DNA from: Ganoderma boninense
Lineage: Eukaryota; Basidiomycota; Agaricomycetes; Polyporales; Polyporaceae
NCBI GenBank assembly: GCA_002900995.3
Contig: CM035307.1
Location: 2,728,001-2,792,000 of the forward strand
DNA: 64,000 bases
Reading direction: 5' to 3'
Shown here: in pieces, positions 33,309-45,034 of the stretch
Numbering within the stretch: position 1 is the first letter of the stretch
How the letters are laid out: every line of letters begins with the position of its first letter
Notes under the pieces: generated by a model
Seen by the model: the letters and a program-made list of their open reading frames with translations, nothing else
Told to the model about the DNA's origin: nothing
Databases searched by the model: none
Position numbers and translations under genes: made by a program

Positions 33309-36300
33309 TCAATACCGTCCGCCACGTCCCCTGCCGCGGTTGTTGTAGTTGCCTCTGGGGCCGCCCCCGCCTCCGCCGTACCCGCCGTAGTTGTTCTGGC
33401 CGTAGTTGCTGTTCTGCTGGTTGCCGCCGTAGCCACCATAGCCATAGCCACCTCCAGCATTGTAGCCGCCTTGAGCACCGTAACCACCTTGGCCTCCACC
33501 CTGATTGTATCCTCCCTGGTTATATCCTCCTTGGTTGTATGCATTGGCTGGTCCGCCGCCGCCATAACCTCCTCGTCCTCCTCTGCCACCGAACCCACCT
33601 CCTTGATCGCCGTAGCCACCGTACGAGCTGTCATTGAATCCGCCTCCACCTCTTCCACCGCGTCCGCCACCACGACTACCACGTGAAGGAGCTGTGAAGT
33701 CATTGTACTGGCCTCTCATGCTGTTCTGCTGCTGGTAGCCTCCGCCACGGCCGCGCTGGTAACCTTGGTATGCCTGGTAAGATGATTGCTGCTGGTGACC
33801 ACCCGGACCGTTAAATGAAGATTGCTGCTGGTGCGATCCACCATTGGAGTACCCGTCTTCACCGCCATTGCGATTATTACGGTTTACATGCGGTTGCCAG
33901 TCCCAAGAGTCGCGCCCGCCGCGTTCGGTATGGAACCCACCACGCCCGCGGCCACGACCGCCGTTGCGATCCGGTCCGCCGCGTCTGGCCACCTCGAGAT
34001 CGTGCGCGTTCAGCACCGGCGGGGGCCGACGAACACCAGGTAGTAGCACAGAACGGTGAGGAGTCAGTTGCTTTGGATAAAGGTACATGGCCGATAGTGA
34101 ACGATCATTCTTGATGTCCGGAAGGTCTTGGGTCGGTAGCGGTGAGCAACACGGCGAATCTGGGACGCAGTCCGGGTTAGGTAACAAAGCACCGTTGAAG
34201 CCTTTGCTCAGCTTCGGGCTGATCGGCAATGGCTGTGACGCGGATCAGCAAAGGGTACACAGATAATAGAACTGTATGCACTAACGTCGTCCTTCTTGCG
34301 CTTGCCGTACAATGCCTCCAATGTCGCGTAGAGCGGATGAGCTTCGCATACAAAGAGAAGGTTATGGCCCCACTGGTTCCGTCGATTCTCGTCGTCCGTG
34401 AGATTCGTATACCGCGGAGCCATCGCATCCAAAAGACGCTTCTCGTCAATAAAGGGGAGAAGGACAACGCCTTGCCAAGCCATGCGCTTGCCATTCATAT
34501 CGATCTGGAAGGTGGAAGGGTAGAAGTCAATGATCGGAGACGAATTGTCTGTCATGAGATCGTGGAAGGTTGCCGGGATGTGAGTTCGACTGCAGACGGG
34601 ATCAGCGATCTTGCACGCGTGGCGCAAGGACCATGATAGGATCTCGTACCTTGCAGCGGGGAAGACACCCATGAGCTGCTCGAAGGGCTTGAAGGGCTTG
34701 CCTTGGGTGAAGCCGATGTCCATCTTATCGAGATCGTCGAAGTCGGCGGCAAACGGCGCAAAGTGGAAGGGGTAGTACCATTGCCACGACGCCGTCTGTT
34801 AACGTAATTGTTAGACAGCCCACGACCCCACGAGCAGAAGCCATACGTACCCCCTGATAGTAGTAGTGCAACACCCACGCCATGCCCTCAACGTAGCATT
34901 TCGTGACCCTGTATACAGATGCGTTTAGATGGACGTCGCTTCACACACACAGCAAGACACTCACTTCTTCCTGAACTCGAGATCACTGTACTCCGCGTTG
35001 AACTTCTGGCGGTAGTATCGCTCTCTGTATCCCGGTTCCCACAACCTAGCGCCAGTCAAGGGTCAACGATGCTTCTCCCATGCAAGCGACAGGTTCACGC
35101 ACTTCACCACATCTTCCTGCTCTACCGTGCCGTCAGGCCTGACCTTCAACGCATACGAGGTATCCGCCTCCACGGGCGCCTCGTCCTCATCGGACCGACC
35201 GAGCTCCTCGGGGGCCTCAGCGTCCTCCCTCTCAACCTCGTCGATCGTGCGCTTCACGCCTCGCGATTCGGTACCATCGGTCATGGAGGAATCCTCGGCC
35301 TCTGCAGGGATCTCCTCGCCATCGACATCGTCCATGCCATCCTCGACCGGACGAGCGGGTTCGACGGACGTGGTAGTCTCAGAGATAGTGGCACTCGAAG
35401 TCACAGCCGTCACGCCGCCCAAGCCCGGGATATCGACGTCGTCGGTAGAAGTTACAGTTGTAGGTGGATGGGTAGCATTCAGAGCACTCGGTAGCTCTGA
35501 TGCGGGGGCACTCGCAACAGGGGGAGTAGCAGCGAAGTTCGCAGCAGGTGACTTCGTCGCCGATTTCGAGGACTTCTTCAACGGTATGAGTGAAGCCATC
35601 TCGGCCTTCAGCATCTCAGCTGCACTCATGTTCGCTAAACGAATAGCAGCTCGGTTCGCAACCACATCGCGGTTCGACCCCGCCAGCGCCTGAGAGGCGG
35701 TGGGCGTAAAAGCTACGGTCTCCGCGGTTTTAGGACCGCCTAGACCAATGCTATCGGCCTTCGCAGCAAAGTCGGGTCGAGGTGGAAGCGAGCCAGGCGC
35801 GGCAGGAGCAGCAGTAAGATTCAAAGAGGGGTCAGGACCGACAGAAGCTCCGTTCGCCCCCACCTCCTTCTCGATCTTGCGACGCTTCGCATTCTGATCC
35901 TGCCGTTCCTCAGCTGGGTACAATGTGACGTCAGTATCGGTCTGTGTATACCCATGAACACGGTACTCACCTTCACGCCTCCGCCGGAAAATATCATCCT
36001 CTCGCCTCGCGAGTCCCTCAAGAATGATCTGGGCCCTCGACAACTCCAACTGACCATGGTTGGATAGATAGCCACCCATGCGCGGCAACTCCGTGCGCCA
36101 AATTTTCAGCAGAGTATCGATGGCACCTTCACGAATCTCAAGAGACGGAAGGTGAGGCAAGAAATCGTTCCCGACAAAGAAGATGAGGAGAACCCAGTCA
36201 TCAATGGCCTGCTCGAGATTGAAAGGGAAGGGCATGTTAGGGATGTTCAACTCTGCTTCGAGATACTCTCGTAAAATCGAAACGTCCAGGAAGATAAAAG

Positions 36301-37638
36301 GCTTTTTCTCAGGAGGAGGCTTCTGAATGTCTGCCTTTCTTTGACCTGTACATTGTTTGGCGTAGTGTCCTTCTTGCCCGCAAATCCGGCATGCGGTACG
36401 ACTGCCTTCTTGATGGAAGACGTCCTCACGTAGAACGCGGAAGTGAGGCTCATGAGTGGCGAGTGAGAGCATAATGAGATCAGCGTCCTGATACAATAAT
36501 TAGTCGCCATAGGAAGAATACCGCGTATCGGACATACCAAGCCATAAATGACATGGTGGATGTTCGGGTCATAACCAGGATTACTTCTCTGGCGTCTGAT
36601 GAATTCCATGATCTTGTGTTCTCCTTCTCCGGGGACGCTGGCATCCGAAATGATGACCTGGAGCTGTTACCAATATGTATAAGATTTGCTTAGTGGAGGA
36701 AATGTTTCGGAGATTGAACGTACATCCTTCCAGCCAGGGTCGGAGTTCATCTTAAGGATGACCCAGTACCGTAAAGAGTTGGCGAGGAGGTCCATGAATG
36801 GGGTGCCGGGGGTAATGGCGTTGCTGTCCCATTGAGTCTTGTTCTTCTCGTCTTCGCTGATGGTCTTCCCCATGGCTGCCAGATTTCCACATTGGTCGCC
36901 AAGACTTGGGAGGTCGAACGACAACTCACCTTCCCACACAGCAATCGATTCCCTGCGTGCATCCTCTTTCTCCTTGGCTTCCTGCGCGGAACGAAAACGA
37001 CGAGATCGTTGCTGGTTCATCTTAGCGCGAGGAGCGACGCCATCTACAGGACTTCATGAAGCACCCACGAGTATAGGCGACAAGCAAACTTACCAATGGC
37101 CATAAAAAGCAGCTTGCGTGGTCGAACCATGTTCACGACACGCTCAGTGTACTTAAAAATTTCCACCATCATGTCCTCTTCCGTCTCTGGTGCGGGCTTC
37201 AGCGACAACAATAATCAATCAGCCGAATGCGCAGCGCAGAACTGAGAACACGTACCTTGCCCTCCGGATGTGTACAGGGGTGGACCTAAGCGAACGAAGC
37301 TTCAGATAGGCCGTTCGGATGTAGAGGAGACATAATACGCACAAGACCGTTCATGTCCAGATACAGGCAATCGAATTCGACGCCGTTTGGGTTCGGGTCG
37401 GCCATGTTGATGGGAACATCAACTTCATTGCCATCCTCATCGGGGATCTTGACCTGTTCACCCTCTATAACAGGAAGAACTTGAACAGGGAGTCAATATG
37501 CAGGGTATATTTAAGAGAAATAGCATAGACACACTGATTTTAGGGTACTTCTTACTTAGCCAACGAAATAGTGCTGGAACACCCTTGAAACCTCTGTTAA
37601 CCTGCGGCTCGCAAAGAAACGACCCATTGACTTACCAT
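33309..37638 (-). CDS. RAT1: Nuclear 5'-3' exoribonuclease Rat1/Xrn2
   Basis: Nuclear exonuclease for transcription termination and rRNA processing. The reading begins with an ATG at 37636-37638 that stands alone before an intron; the next exon reads [16 protein letters not shown], the universal XRN start. Then come [99 protein letters not shown], a CCHC zinc knuckle ([14 protein letters not shown], about 36350-36395) typical of the Rat1 rather than the Xrn1 branch, and [21 protein letters not shown] Ser/Thr/Ala-rich linker (35100-35800) follows, then [20 protein letters not shown] and [12 protein letters not shown]. The C-terminal ~240 residues are RGG/YGG/NQGG repeats. About a dozen introns. 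Active-site Asp and Glu residues are intact. Confidence 0.95.
33310..33760 (-). repeat. RGG/GYNQGG low-complexity repeat in RAT1 tail
   Basis: Encodes the C-terminal tail of RAT1. Tandem [17 protein letters not shown] units (about 33490-33545) and repeated RGGRGG and GYGG blocks arise from a 15-bp DNA unit. Such tails bind RNA and are arginine-methylation targets in other proteins. The length is likely variable between strains. Confidence 0.75.
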
Positions 37639-37959
37639 TTCTGCCTTTTACAATAGTAATGGAGAGGTTCAGGCGATAGATGTACAATGAGAGATGGCCT
37701 GCGACAGAAGGTGGTGGTGGTAGGAGGAGAGGCCTGCGCTGGTATCCGGCCACGCTCGTCTCAGGTAAGCGATGCGACAAGCGCCCGACAGACGAGCGCC
37801 CAGCCCTCGGGCAGATAAGCGCCATTACACCTGACTCGATCCTAGATTCGAAAGCAGTCGGGCTCACAAGCTTCGAAGCACACTGAAGCCAGAGACCTTG
37901 CTCCCCCTCATCTGCTCCCTCTATTGCCTCGGGGCTGTCACAAAAACGCCTGTGCAACT
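37639..37959. promoter_or_regulatory. Divergent promoter, RAT1 / GCD2
   Basis: 321 bp separate the start codons of two essential RNA/translation genes. No TATA box is evident. The RAT1 side is immediately followed by a 5' intron, which may itself carry regulatory sequence. Confidence 0.45.
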
Positions 37960-39800
37960 ATGGCACCTGCTCCTACTTTAGACCTGCATCCTCCAAATGG
38001 ACCGGCCACCGCTGAGCCTCCAGCCGGGCAGCAGAAGTCCCAGAAACAGATGCAAGTGATCTGAACCGGCTCATGGGAGTTACTGACACCATTTCTCATA
38101 GGACCAAGGCCGAACGCCGTGAGCTTCAAGAGAGGCAACGAGCCGCAAAAGCCGCGAAGACTGCAGCGGGGGGACCGAATGGGAAACCAGGAGGGAAGCC
38201 GGCGAAGGAGCCTGCAACCCCCGTCAGTTCTTCTAGTAGGAAGACAGGTCGCCCTTCCGACGCTGCATCAAAACTCCCACCCGCTGGTCTTGTCAAAGCC
38301 GCACAATTGAAGGCCGGATTGTCGTCCTTGGCTGACCAAGGCGCAAGGAATCAAGCTCGCGGCCTCCTCATCTTCTCGCATTTTGGTCTGCCAAAACCCG
38401 TCAGTGCTGCGAAGGGTGATATCCATCCGGCGATCGCTCGACTAGCCCTCCAGTTCTCGACGTTCAAGATCACCGGGGCGAACGCGCGGTGTATAGCCAC
38501 TCTGAGTGCCTTCAAGACGGTGCGTGCTCTTCATGTTTGTCATCACCACAAGTTTCCGACAGTCCTTCAGGTCATTCAAGACTATGTTACACCACCCAAT
38601 AACACCCTCTCCCGCCATCTCATGACATATCTCTCGCCTCAAATCAGTCACCTAGTAGCCGCCCGGCCTATGTCGGTGACGATGGGCAATGCCATCCGCC
38701 AACTGAAGCTTGATATCAGTGGTTCTGACATCGACCTCCCAGAACAAGATGTAAGTTATTCCCAGTTCGGCTTTTATACGACACCTTCCACCGCGGGGTG
38801 TCGCAAGCCCGAGTCAGGACCAGTTCGTGTTCTAGAGCGGTCGAGAACTAGGCATCGGAAAGTGGACCGACGCAATAGGCTTATGGAGTGCCCTTGCATT
38901 CCATTATTTTGGTCTCTTGATTGCACCTCTGGATAGCTTGCTTACTGGCGCTTTTAGGCAAAGGATGTGCTTTTCGAGAAGATCGACACATACATCCGGG
39001 AACGAATTATTATCGCGGACCAGGTCATTCAGGAGACGGCAGGTAACAAGATCAAGGACGGTGATGTGGTCCTGACATACGCCAGGTACGTCGTTCTCTG
39101 ACCAGCAATTTCGTTCTTGCATTAACATGCGTCAGATCATCTGTTGTAGAGAAGGTCTTGCTTGAGGCTCATGGTTCTGGTCGTGATTTTTCCGTGATTC
39201 TTGTTGACTCAAGACCAATGTTAGAGGGTAAGTTTGGCTACCACTATGGCATTGAGTATGACTCATGCGGATATTGTAGGTAAGAGGTTATTGGCCGTAC
39301 TCTGTGAGGCGGGTGTCCAATGCACCTACCTCCTACTCCCCGCCCTTGGCTCTGTGATCAACGAGGTGTCCACTGTCTTCGTCGGGGCACATTCAATACA
39401 CACCAACGGAGCCGTCTACTCACGGGCCGGTACCGCACTTGTCGCCATGATGGCGAAACGACATTCAGTCCCTGTGGTCGTCTGCTGTGAGACGTACAAG
39501 TTCTCTGAGAACATCCAACTTGATAGTTTCACAAAGAACGAGCTCGGTGGGTAATCATGTCTCTGTTTAATTTTCTCACTGACGGTTCGTGTAGCTCCTC
39601 TCGGTGATCTTTTCTCATCGTTCCCGAACAACAAACCCCGCGAAAGCCTCACACTCGAGAACAAACCCCATCTTGAGATCCTCAACCCTCTCTACGACCT
39701 CACGCCCCCAACGTGCATTACCGCCGTGGTGACCGAGGTCGGAGTTATCCCTCCCAACTCTATCAGCTCAATACCTGTCGCCCTCGGACGATTACTGTAA
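37960..39800 (+). CDS. GCD2: Translation initiation factor eIF2B subunit delta
   Basis: Regulatory subunit of the guanine nucleotide exchange factor for eIF2. The start MAPAPTLDLHPPNGPATAEP is followed by a Lys/Ala-rich low-complexity segment (KAERRELQERQRAAKAAKTA) common to delta subunits. The conserved eIF2B alpha/beta/delta domain includes HPAIARLALQFSTFKITGAN, CIATLSAFKTVIQDYVTPPN, LSRHLMTYLSPQISHLVAAR and, after a ~200-bp intron at about 38752-38960, IRERIIIADQVIQETAGNKI. Further blocks are LLAVLCEAGVQCTYLLLPAL, VFVGAHSIHTNGAVYSRAGT, VPVVVCCETYKFSENIQLDS and the end VTEVGVIPPNSISSIPVALG. The order and spacing fit the family. No indels found. Confidence 0.95.
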
Positions 39801-40172
39801 CCTTTCTCTTCCTGTCGCTCATCGTGCCATGTTATCGTGTCTCATGCCTCGCATCCACGCACCTCGACCCATGCTACTCATTCGTAGTTGCATTGCATTC
39901 CCGTGTTGCCCCCATTCGCACGTCCCTTCATATTGACTTATCATGTAGCCGTTGACCGCCTGATCCATAGTCGTTTCTCATCGCTCTCGCGCTCTATCTT
40001 AGGTACAATATTGGCAGAGGTGGTGTTTCTGTAGTCGACAAGCGTCTGTATCCTGTATCTTGTGTAGTGAAATGTGGAAGCGATAAAACATTGTATCCCT
40101 CGCACACAGCATAATGCCAAGACGGGTGAGAAGCGATCCAAGTCTATTCGGAGGTCTATTTGAATGGAACAA
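39801..40172. other. Convergent 3' intergenic region
   Basis: Lies between the 3' ends of GCD2 (+) and the MTFP1-like gene (-). No coding signal; presumably both 3' UTRs. Confidence 0.5.
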
Positions 40173-40988
40173 TCAGAGCTCCGGCTTGCTCGGTCCTGGG
40201 CTAGAATCACTGGAACGTGCGAGCTGCTTCTCCACCCATTCAAAGGCGACGTCCGTGACATGCTCCACAGGCTCATCGAATAGGAATGGTAGCACAGGGA
40301 TAATGGCCAGCCCGGTTGCAGTGGGCCCCCACGTTCGGACACGAGGATTTTGCACGTTGGCAAACGCTTTCTTGGCCTGTTTCACTGCGGTGTGGATTGT
40401 GAAAGCTGGCAGGGCCCTAAAGGTTAAGTTAGGTTTATGAATGCACGAGGAGCGACGATCTTCCAGGAAGACGTACATGGACGCGATTGACTGGAAGACG
40501 GAACGCTTGACAGCAATCAAGGATAACCGGGTGGGCTCTGAGAAATGTGCGGCTTCTAGTGCGTTGGGACCGCGCCGATGCGCCTTATACGTCTCGTAAC
40601 CAACATCACTGATAGAGGTGAATAGGGTCAGAAAGCGGATGAGCGGACACGGACAAGGCGTGCAAAACACATGAAGCGGGACTCACCCGGCGAGGTATAA
40701 CCATGAGATCCCATAGGCTGCGGTCACCACCGCGGGGTGGACGACGGGACGGAAGGCCTCTCCAACGTCACTAGTCTGGTGTAAACCTATCGATAGTCAG
40801 AACGACGGTGATCTCAGCAGACGTACATATGCGATGTATCGCTGGCCAGCGCGCAGAGCCGTCCTCAGACGGGCACCGTAGGCCATATAACGGAGGTCGG
40901 AGTCGGTGGAGTCGGCATCCCTATCTGCGAGGACGTCGAGCTTGCTCTCGACCTTGTCCACGACCTTATCTTTGACGGGTTCGGGCAT
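40173..40988 (-). CDS. Mitochondrial fission process protein 1 (MTFP1/MTP18)-like
   Basis: Inner-membrane protein whose animal homologue promotes mitochondrial fission. The start MPEPVKDKVVDKVESKLDVL leads to RYMAYGARLRTALRAGQRYI. The next exon gives TSDVGEAFRPVVHPAVVTAA and YGISWLYLAG (membrane segment with the conserved R-P-x-x-x-P), then DVGYETYKAHRRGPN, RLSLIAVKRSVFQSIASM, LPAFTIHTAVKQAKKAFANV, RTWGPTATGLAIIPVLPFLF, and the closing DEPVEHVTDVAFEWVEKQL. Four exons, all GT-AG. About 215 residues, a little longer than animal MTFP1. An in-frame extension to 41348 lacks conservation and I do not use it. It is head-to-head with the forkhead gene. Confidence 0.9.
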
Positions 40989-41261
40989 GTGAAGCTTGAG
41001 CTGAAGAAGGGCGAGGATCGACGTGGTCAGGTGAGAAAGGGACGGGAGGAGGTGGACGAGACAAGAGAAAGGGCGGCACCTGGGAGGACTAGCGCGGTCG
41101 GGAGCCGGGACACGCGGGACTCGCGGCATCGCGGCGGAAGACAAGACTCGCCCATATCTGGAGGCCGGCATCTCCCGCCCACAGGCGCGCATGACTGGGG
41201 CCGGAGCGTCTGTGCGACGTCGAGTCGAACGTGCCCGGTCACCCCTCCGCCAACGCCCGCC
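40989..41261. promoter_or_regulatory. Divergent promoter, MTFP1-like / FHA-forkhead gene
   Basis: 273 bp between start codons. GC-rich, with no clear TATA element. Overlapping long ORFs on both strands here are read-through of the flanking first exons. Confidence 0.4.
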
Positions 41262-43386
41262 ATGGCCACAGTCATCGCACACCTCCAAGATACCCCTCTC
41301 CCCGTCGTCTCCCCGCCGTTGGAGGCCACGGAGGTTCCTCCCCGACAAGATCAGCGCGTACTACAGTCTTGTCTTTCCCAACTTCACCTACTATCTCCAG
41401 ACACTCACCGTCACCATTGGCCGACGATGCGTCCCCGCAAACACTGCTTCCACATCCGACAACCCTCAAGTAGACGTGGACCTCGGACCCCTCAAGAGCG
41501 TTTCGCGCCTCCACGCGAAGATAGAATATGACGAAGACGAGGAGCGCTTTGTTCTCCTAGTCATCGGTCGGAATGGCGCGTGGGTTGACGGTGTCTGGTC
41601 AGGGGGTGGTAGCAAAGTCCCCTTAGGTGACCGGTGCGTCCCTTACTTCTTCCTTTGAAGCACCTTATCTTACGCCCATGCCGTATACAGGTCACAAATA
41701 CAGATCGCCTCGCGGACCTTCCATTTCATCCTGCCACCGCCCGCACCCCCCGAGGACTCACCCTCGCCTAGCTCCCAGTCCTCTGGCAATAGGGCAAGGT
41801 CTCCCTCTGTCGATATAACCACATACTCGCCTCCGTCCTCATTGCCTTCCGAATCCCCTCCCCCCGCGCACGTGCCCGACTTAGCCCCCAAGATACCGCC
41901 TCTGTCAGAGGGCGGATTGCCCAATTCGAATGCCATCCCGCACAAAGCGAATTCGAAGAAGCGCAAGAAACCCGATGCGCCGTCTCCGCCGCTACCCGCT
42001 CCCGAGATTATGCCACCAAAGCCGCAACTAACTTATGCACAACTATGCTATCGCGCTATCAAAGCTCTTGGTGGCAAGGCCTCGTTGCAGGAGATTTGCC
42101 AGTGGATCAAGGACACGTTCGACTGGTACAAGTACTGTAGCAAGGATTGGGAGGTGAGCTTCCTCGGCTTGTTATCTACCTCGCACGTTCGATCCAGTGG
42201 TCTCATTCCCGTTCATTGACGCCGTATTTGCCATAGAGCTCTGTTCGACACAACCTATCATCCAATCCCGGATTCAAGAAGCTCCTTCGAGGGAAGGACG
42301 AGAAAGGGAAGGGTGCTCTATGGGGCGTGGACGAAGCACATGAGCACGCCTTTGAGGAGCTCGACGCGCGTAGAAATGTCGTTGGAGGTTCAATCGGGAA
42401 GGACGGTAAACTCATAGGGAAGAAGGGCAAGGCTATTCCTCTTGAACCTGCGTTGAAGAGAAGCATCAAAGGGGAGCCGAAAGGTACGCCCTTACCTCCG
42501 CCGTTGACGTCCGCTCCGCTTGCCTTCAAGACCGTCAATCCCATATTACCCCCCGAGCTCTACATCCGCATCCTCTCCGCCAGTGCCTTCGATAACTATC
42601 CTACATCCACCTGTGAAGACGGAGCAGTCACCTGTCACGCACGTTCCTCCTCCTCCATCTCATCCACAAGCGTCACCTGCTTCTGCCGGCTCCCCACCTA
42701 CCGGTGCGCCCCCGTCAAATGCTTCAGGTCAAAGCACGTCGCCGCCACAAGCGCCATCACCAACCGCATCTGCACCTGCCTCTGCTGCGCCTTTGGCCGC
42801 TATCCCTGCATCGGTCCGCATCCCGATTGTGGTCGGCCCCGTCCCAGCGTCACACACTGCCAATGGTCCTACATCTCCACCGAAGCCTATCGTGCTCCAT
42901 GAGAACACCCTGATCCTCAACCCCGAAATCTTCTTCCACCTAACGCCACAACACCTTCAGGATCTCGAAGCCCTGGGGGCTCAGAAAGCCCTCGAGATTC
43001 TTCAGTCGTACATCGTTCGCTACTACAAGGAGAAACTCAAGGCTGAGGGCGCTCGAGGTCGCGGCAGAGGTCGACCACGCCGTGGACGCGGAGGCACAGG
43101 ACGAGGATCCGCGCCCTCAGTTGCCTCCGTGCGCGCGTTGGCAGAAACCTCTTATCCGGTCCGTCTACCACCACTCCTCTTCCCCCTCGAACTCTGAATA
43201 CTGGTCCTGACACGCCGTCATTTGCGGAAGCCCCTTCCATCCCGGTCTCGAGTGCTGCTACTCTCGAACCACCGGCCTGATGCGCCTTCACCGATCGTCG
43301 TCGTTGACGATGACTCATCGCCCGAGGAGCACGTTGCGAAGCGCCGTCGTTTGGAGGAGCCTGACGTCGATATCATGGCAATTTAG
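41262..43386 (+). CDS. FHA-forkhead transcription factor (Fhl1-like)
   Basis: Combines an N-terminal FHA domain with a forkhead DNA-binding domain, the arrangement of yeast Fhl1, which controls ribosomal-protein genes. After MATVIAHLQDTPLPVVSPPL comes DKISAYYSLVFPNFTYYLQT, TVTIGRR, VSRLHAKIEYDEDEERFVLL and GRNGAWVDG (the FHA core with GRR, SRxHA and the NG loop). The forkhead runs PQLTYAQLCYRAIKALGGKA, QEICQWIKDTFDWYKYCSKD and, after an intron, SSVRHNLSSNPGFKKLLR with the recognition-helix SVRHNLS. The remainder is Pro/Ser-rich, has a helix (LTPQHLQDLEALGAQKALEI), an Arg-Gly tract (RGRGRGRPRRGRGG), and ends VAKRRRLEEPDVDIMAI. Four frame breaks (about 41341, 42550, 43139, 43276) must be corrected to read it. 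Regulation of ribosome genes is inferred from the domain pair only. Confidence 0.85.
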
Positions 43387-43654
43387 TGCGCCTATGGCGA
43401 GCACTACTGCCCGCGCTCCGTCTGTCCCCTTGGTTCTCGCGCCCATAGACTTGGTCCGTTCCAACGAACCGCTCATCCTGTATCATTCTGCACATAGGTC
43501 CTTTCGGAGTCACACTGTACTTCTATCAAGCATCATACCGTACATCGCTATATTTCTGTTGTGGGGTAGAGAGGTAGACTGGGATTGGCATACACTTCAA
43601 TGCTAGCCATTAACAAGCATCGGATTCCATATATATACATAACTAACTCGGTCG

Positions 43655-45034
43655 CTATTCGTCCACGTCCATCTCCTCGCCGCCATCGCCGTCGTCCCCC
43701 CGTCCTGGCAACATGCCCGGGAACCGCCCCTCCCAACAAGCCAACACGGTCCTCGCAAGGTTGCTTGGCTGGTTCTTCCGCCCATTGACATTGGCGTCCG
43801 CGAGGCGCCAGACTGTCTGGTAGAGCTCTGTCCCCTGTGGACGAATATGCCGGTAAAGTCAGTATGCTGTGCCAGCGTCGAGTCAGATACTAGAAGAGCT
43901 TACTAAGATGATGTCATAGCTCATCAGGCCCTTCTCTTCCTCGACCTCCTTGATTGCCTCGATCATCTCCCTTGAGCACCTCTGCACCGCGGCGGGCCCT
44001 GGCCTGTGTCCAGACTGCTGCATCTCCAGGAATGTCTTGATGGCAGCCACCCAGCGGCTGATCCTCCGCCATGCAGGTCCACTTGCGCTGAGGAACCTGC
44101 AGCTTTCGGTGACTGGCGCTGGTTTGGCTGTGAGCTTCGCAGCTTGTGGTCGAGGTGACGGAGGCTGTGCCACCATTGGGGTTGGGATTATTGACGCGCT
44201 AGGGGGATCAAGGAGGAGATGGGGGATCCCCCATTCAGAATGTGGTGGTGTGGTTGGAATAGGGGGGGATGATGATGATGATTGGTGTGATTGGGTGGAT
44301 TGGGTTGATGAGGAGGGTGACTTGGAGTGTGGTAATGTGGTGATTTGTGGAAGTGAAGGGGGAGGTGGGGGAAAGCCGTGCTGGAGGTGGCGTAGTGAGG
44401 TGGCAAGAATGACCTCCTGTGTCTTGGAGTCCAAATTGGAGACTTCTGGATCTATGTGCACCTCTTGTAGTGTTGATGAAGGTAATAACATATTGTGTTG
44501 AGTGGTGAAGTTGTTTTGCAAGTCTTGCACTGATGGAGTAGGGATTGTAAACTTCACATTTGAGAGTGCTTGTCCTTTCATTGCTGACATTGAGTGGGGT
44601 AGTGGACATGCCAAGGGGAGTGTGGTGGGGGGACAAGGGCTTTGTGTTGAATTTAAAAGTTTTGAGAGATGTTGAAGATGTGAGAGTGATGCTGAAGAAT
44701 GTCTTGTTGTGATAAACTTGGATAATGATCCACAAAGCTTATGGACTGCAATAGGATGAAAGTTGGTATAGAGAGGTGCTGTATTGTCCAATGGCCAATC
44801 ACTTGAGCAATTAGCCATTGGGATAGTATGAACCACCAAGGAAAGAGAGCCTAGAGAGATGAAATTAGAACTAGACTGTAGATTTTATTGACCAAACCAA
44901 CCTTTATTAAGAACTGGCTCTCCAACGTGTAGACCATTACAAAGCAAACACAAAACATATTGTGGTGGCTGGTTGTTTTGCCAGTAATAAATATAAGGAT
45001 GAACTGTGAATCCAGGTGGACATAGAGACTGCAT
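43655..45034 (-). CDS. Three-exon gene of unknown function, mostly in CpG-depleted DNA
   Basis: Not recognised. Exon 1 (45034-44893) starts MQSLCPPGFTVHPYIYYWQN and contains VLCLLCNGLHVGEPVLNKGW. A 42-bp intron (44851-44892) leads in frame to exon 2 (44850-43904), SLSLVVHTIPMANCSSDWPL, a Ser/Thr/Pro/His-rich middle and then a denser domain, WRRISRWVAAIKTFLEMQQS with CSREMIEAIKEVEEEKGLMS. Exon 3 (43834-43655) adds LYQTVWRLADANVNGRKNQP and ends GGEEMDVDE. About 420 residues. Exon 1 and the first two thirds of exon 2 have almost no CpG, while the rest has normal composition. The open frame and working splice sites despite heavy C-to-T change suggest a recently or still functional gene, perhaps of transposon origin. 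No known domain. Confidence 0.55.

Noticed and set aside
33310..33760. CRISPR-like repeat array in the glycine-rich region
   Set aside because: The repeats are in frame and encode the RGG/NQGG tail of RAT1. They have no unique spacers, and the genome is eukaryotic.
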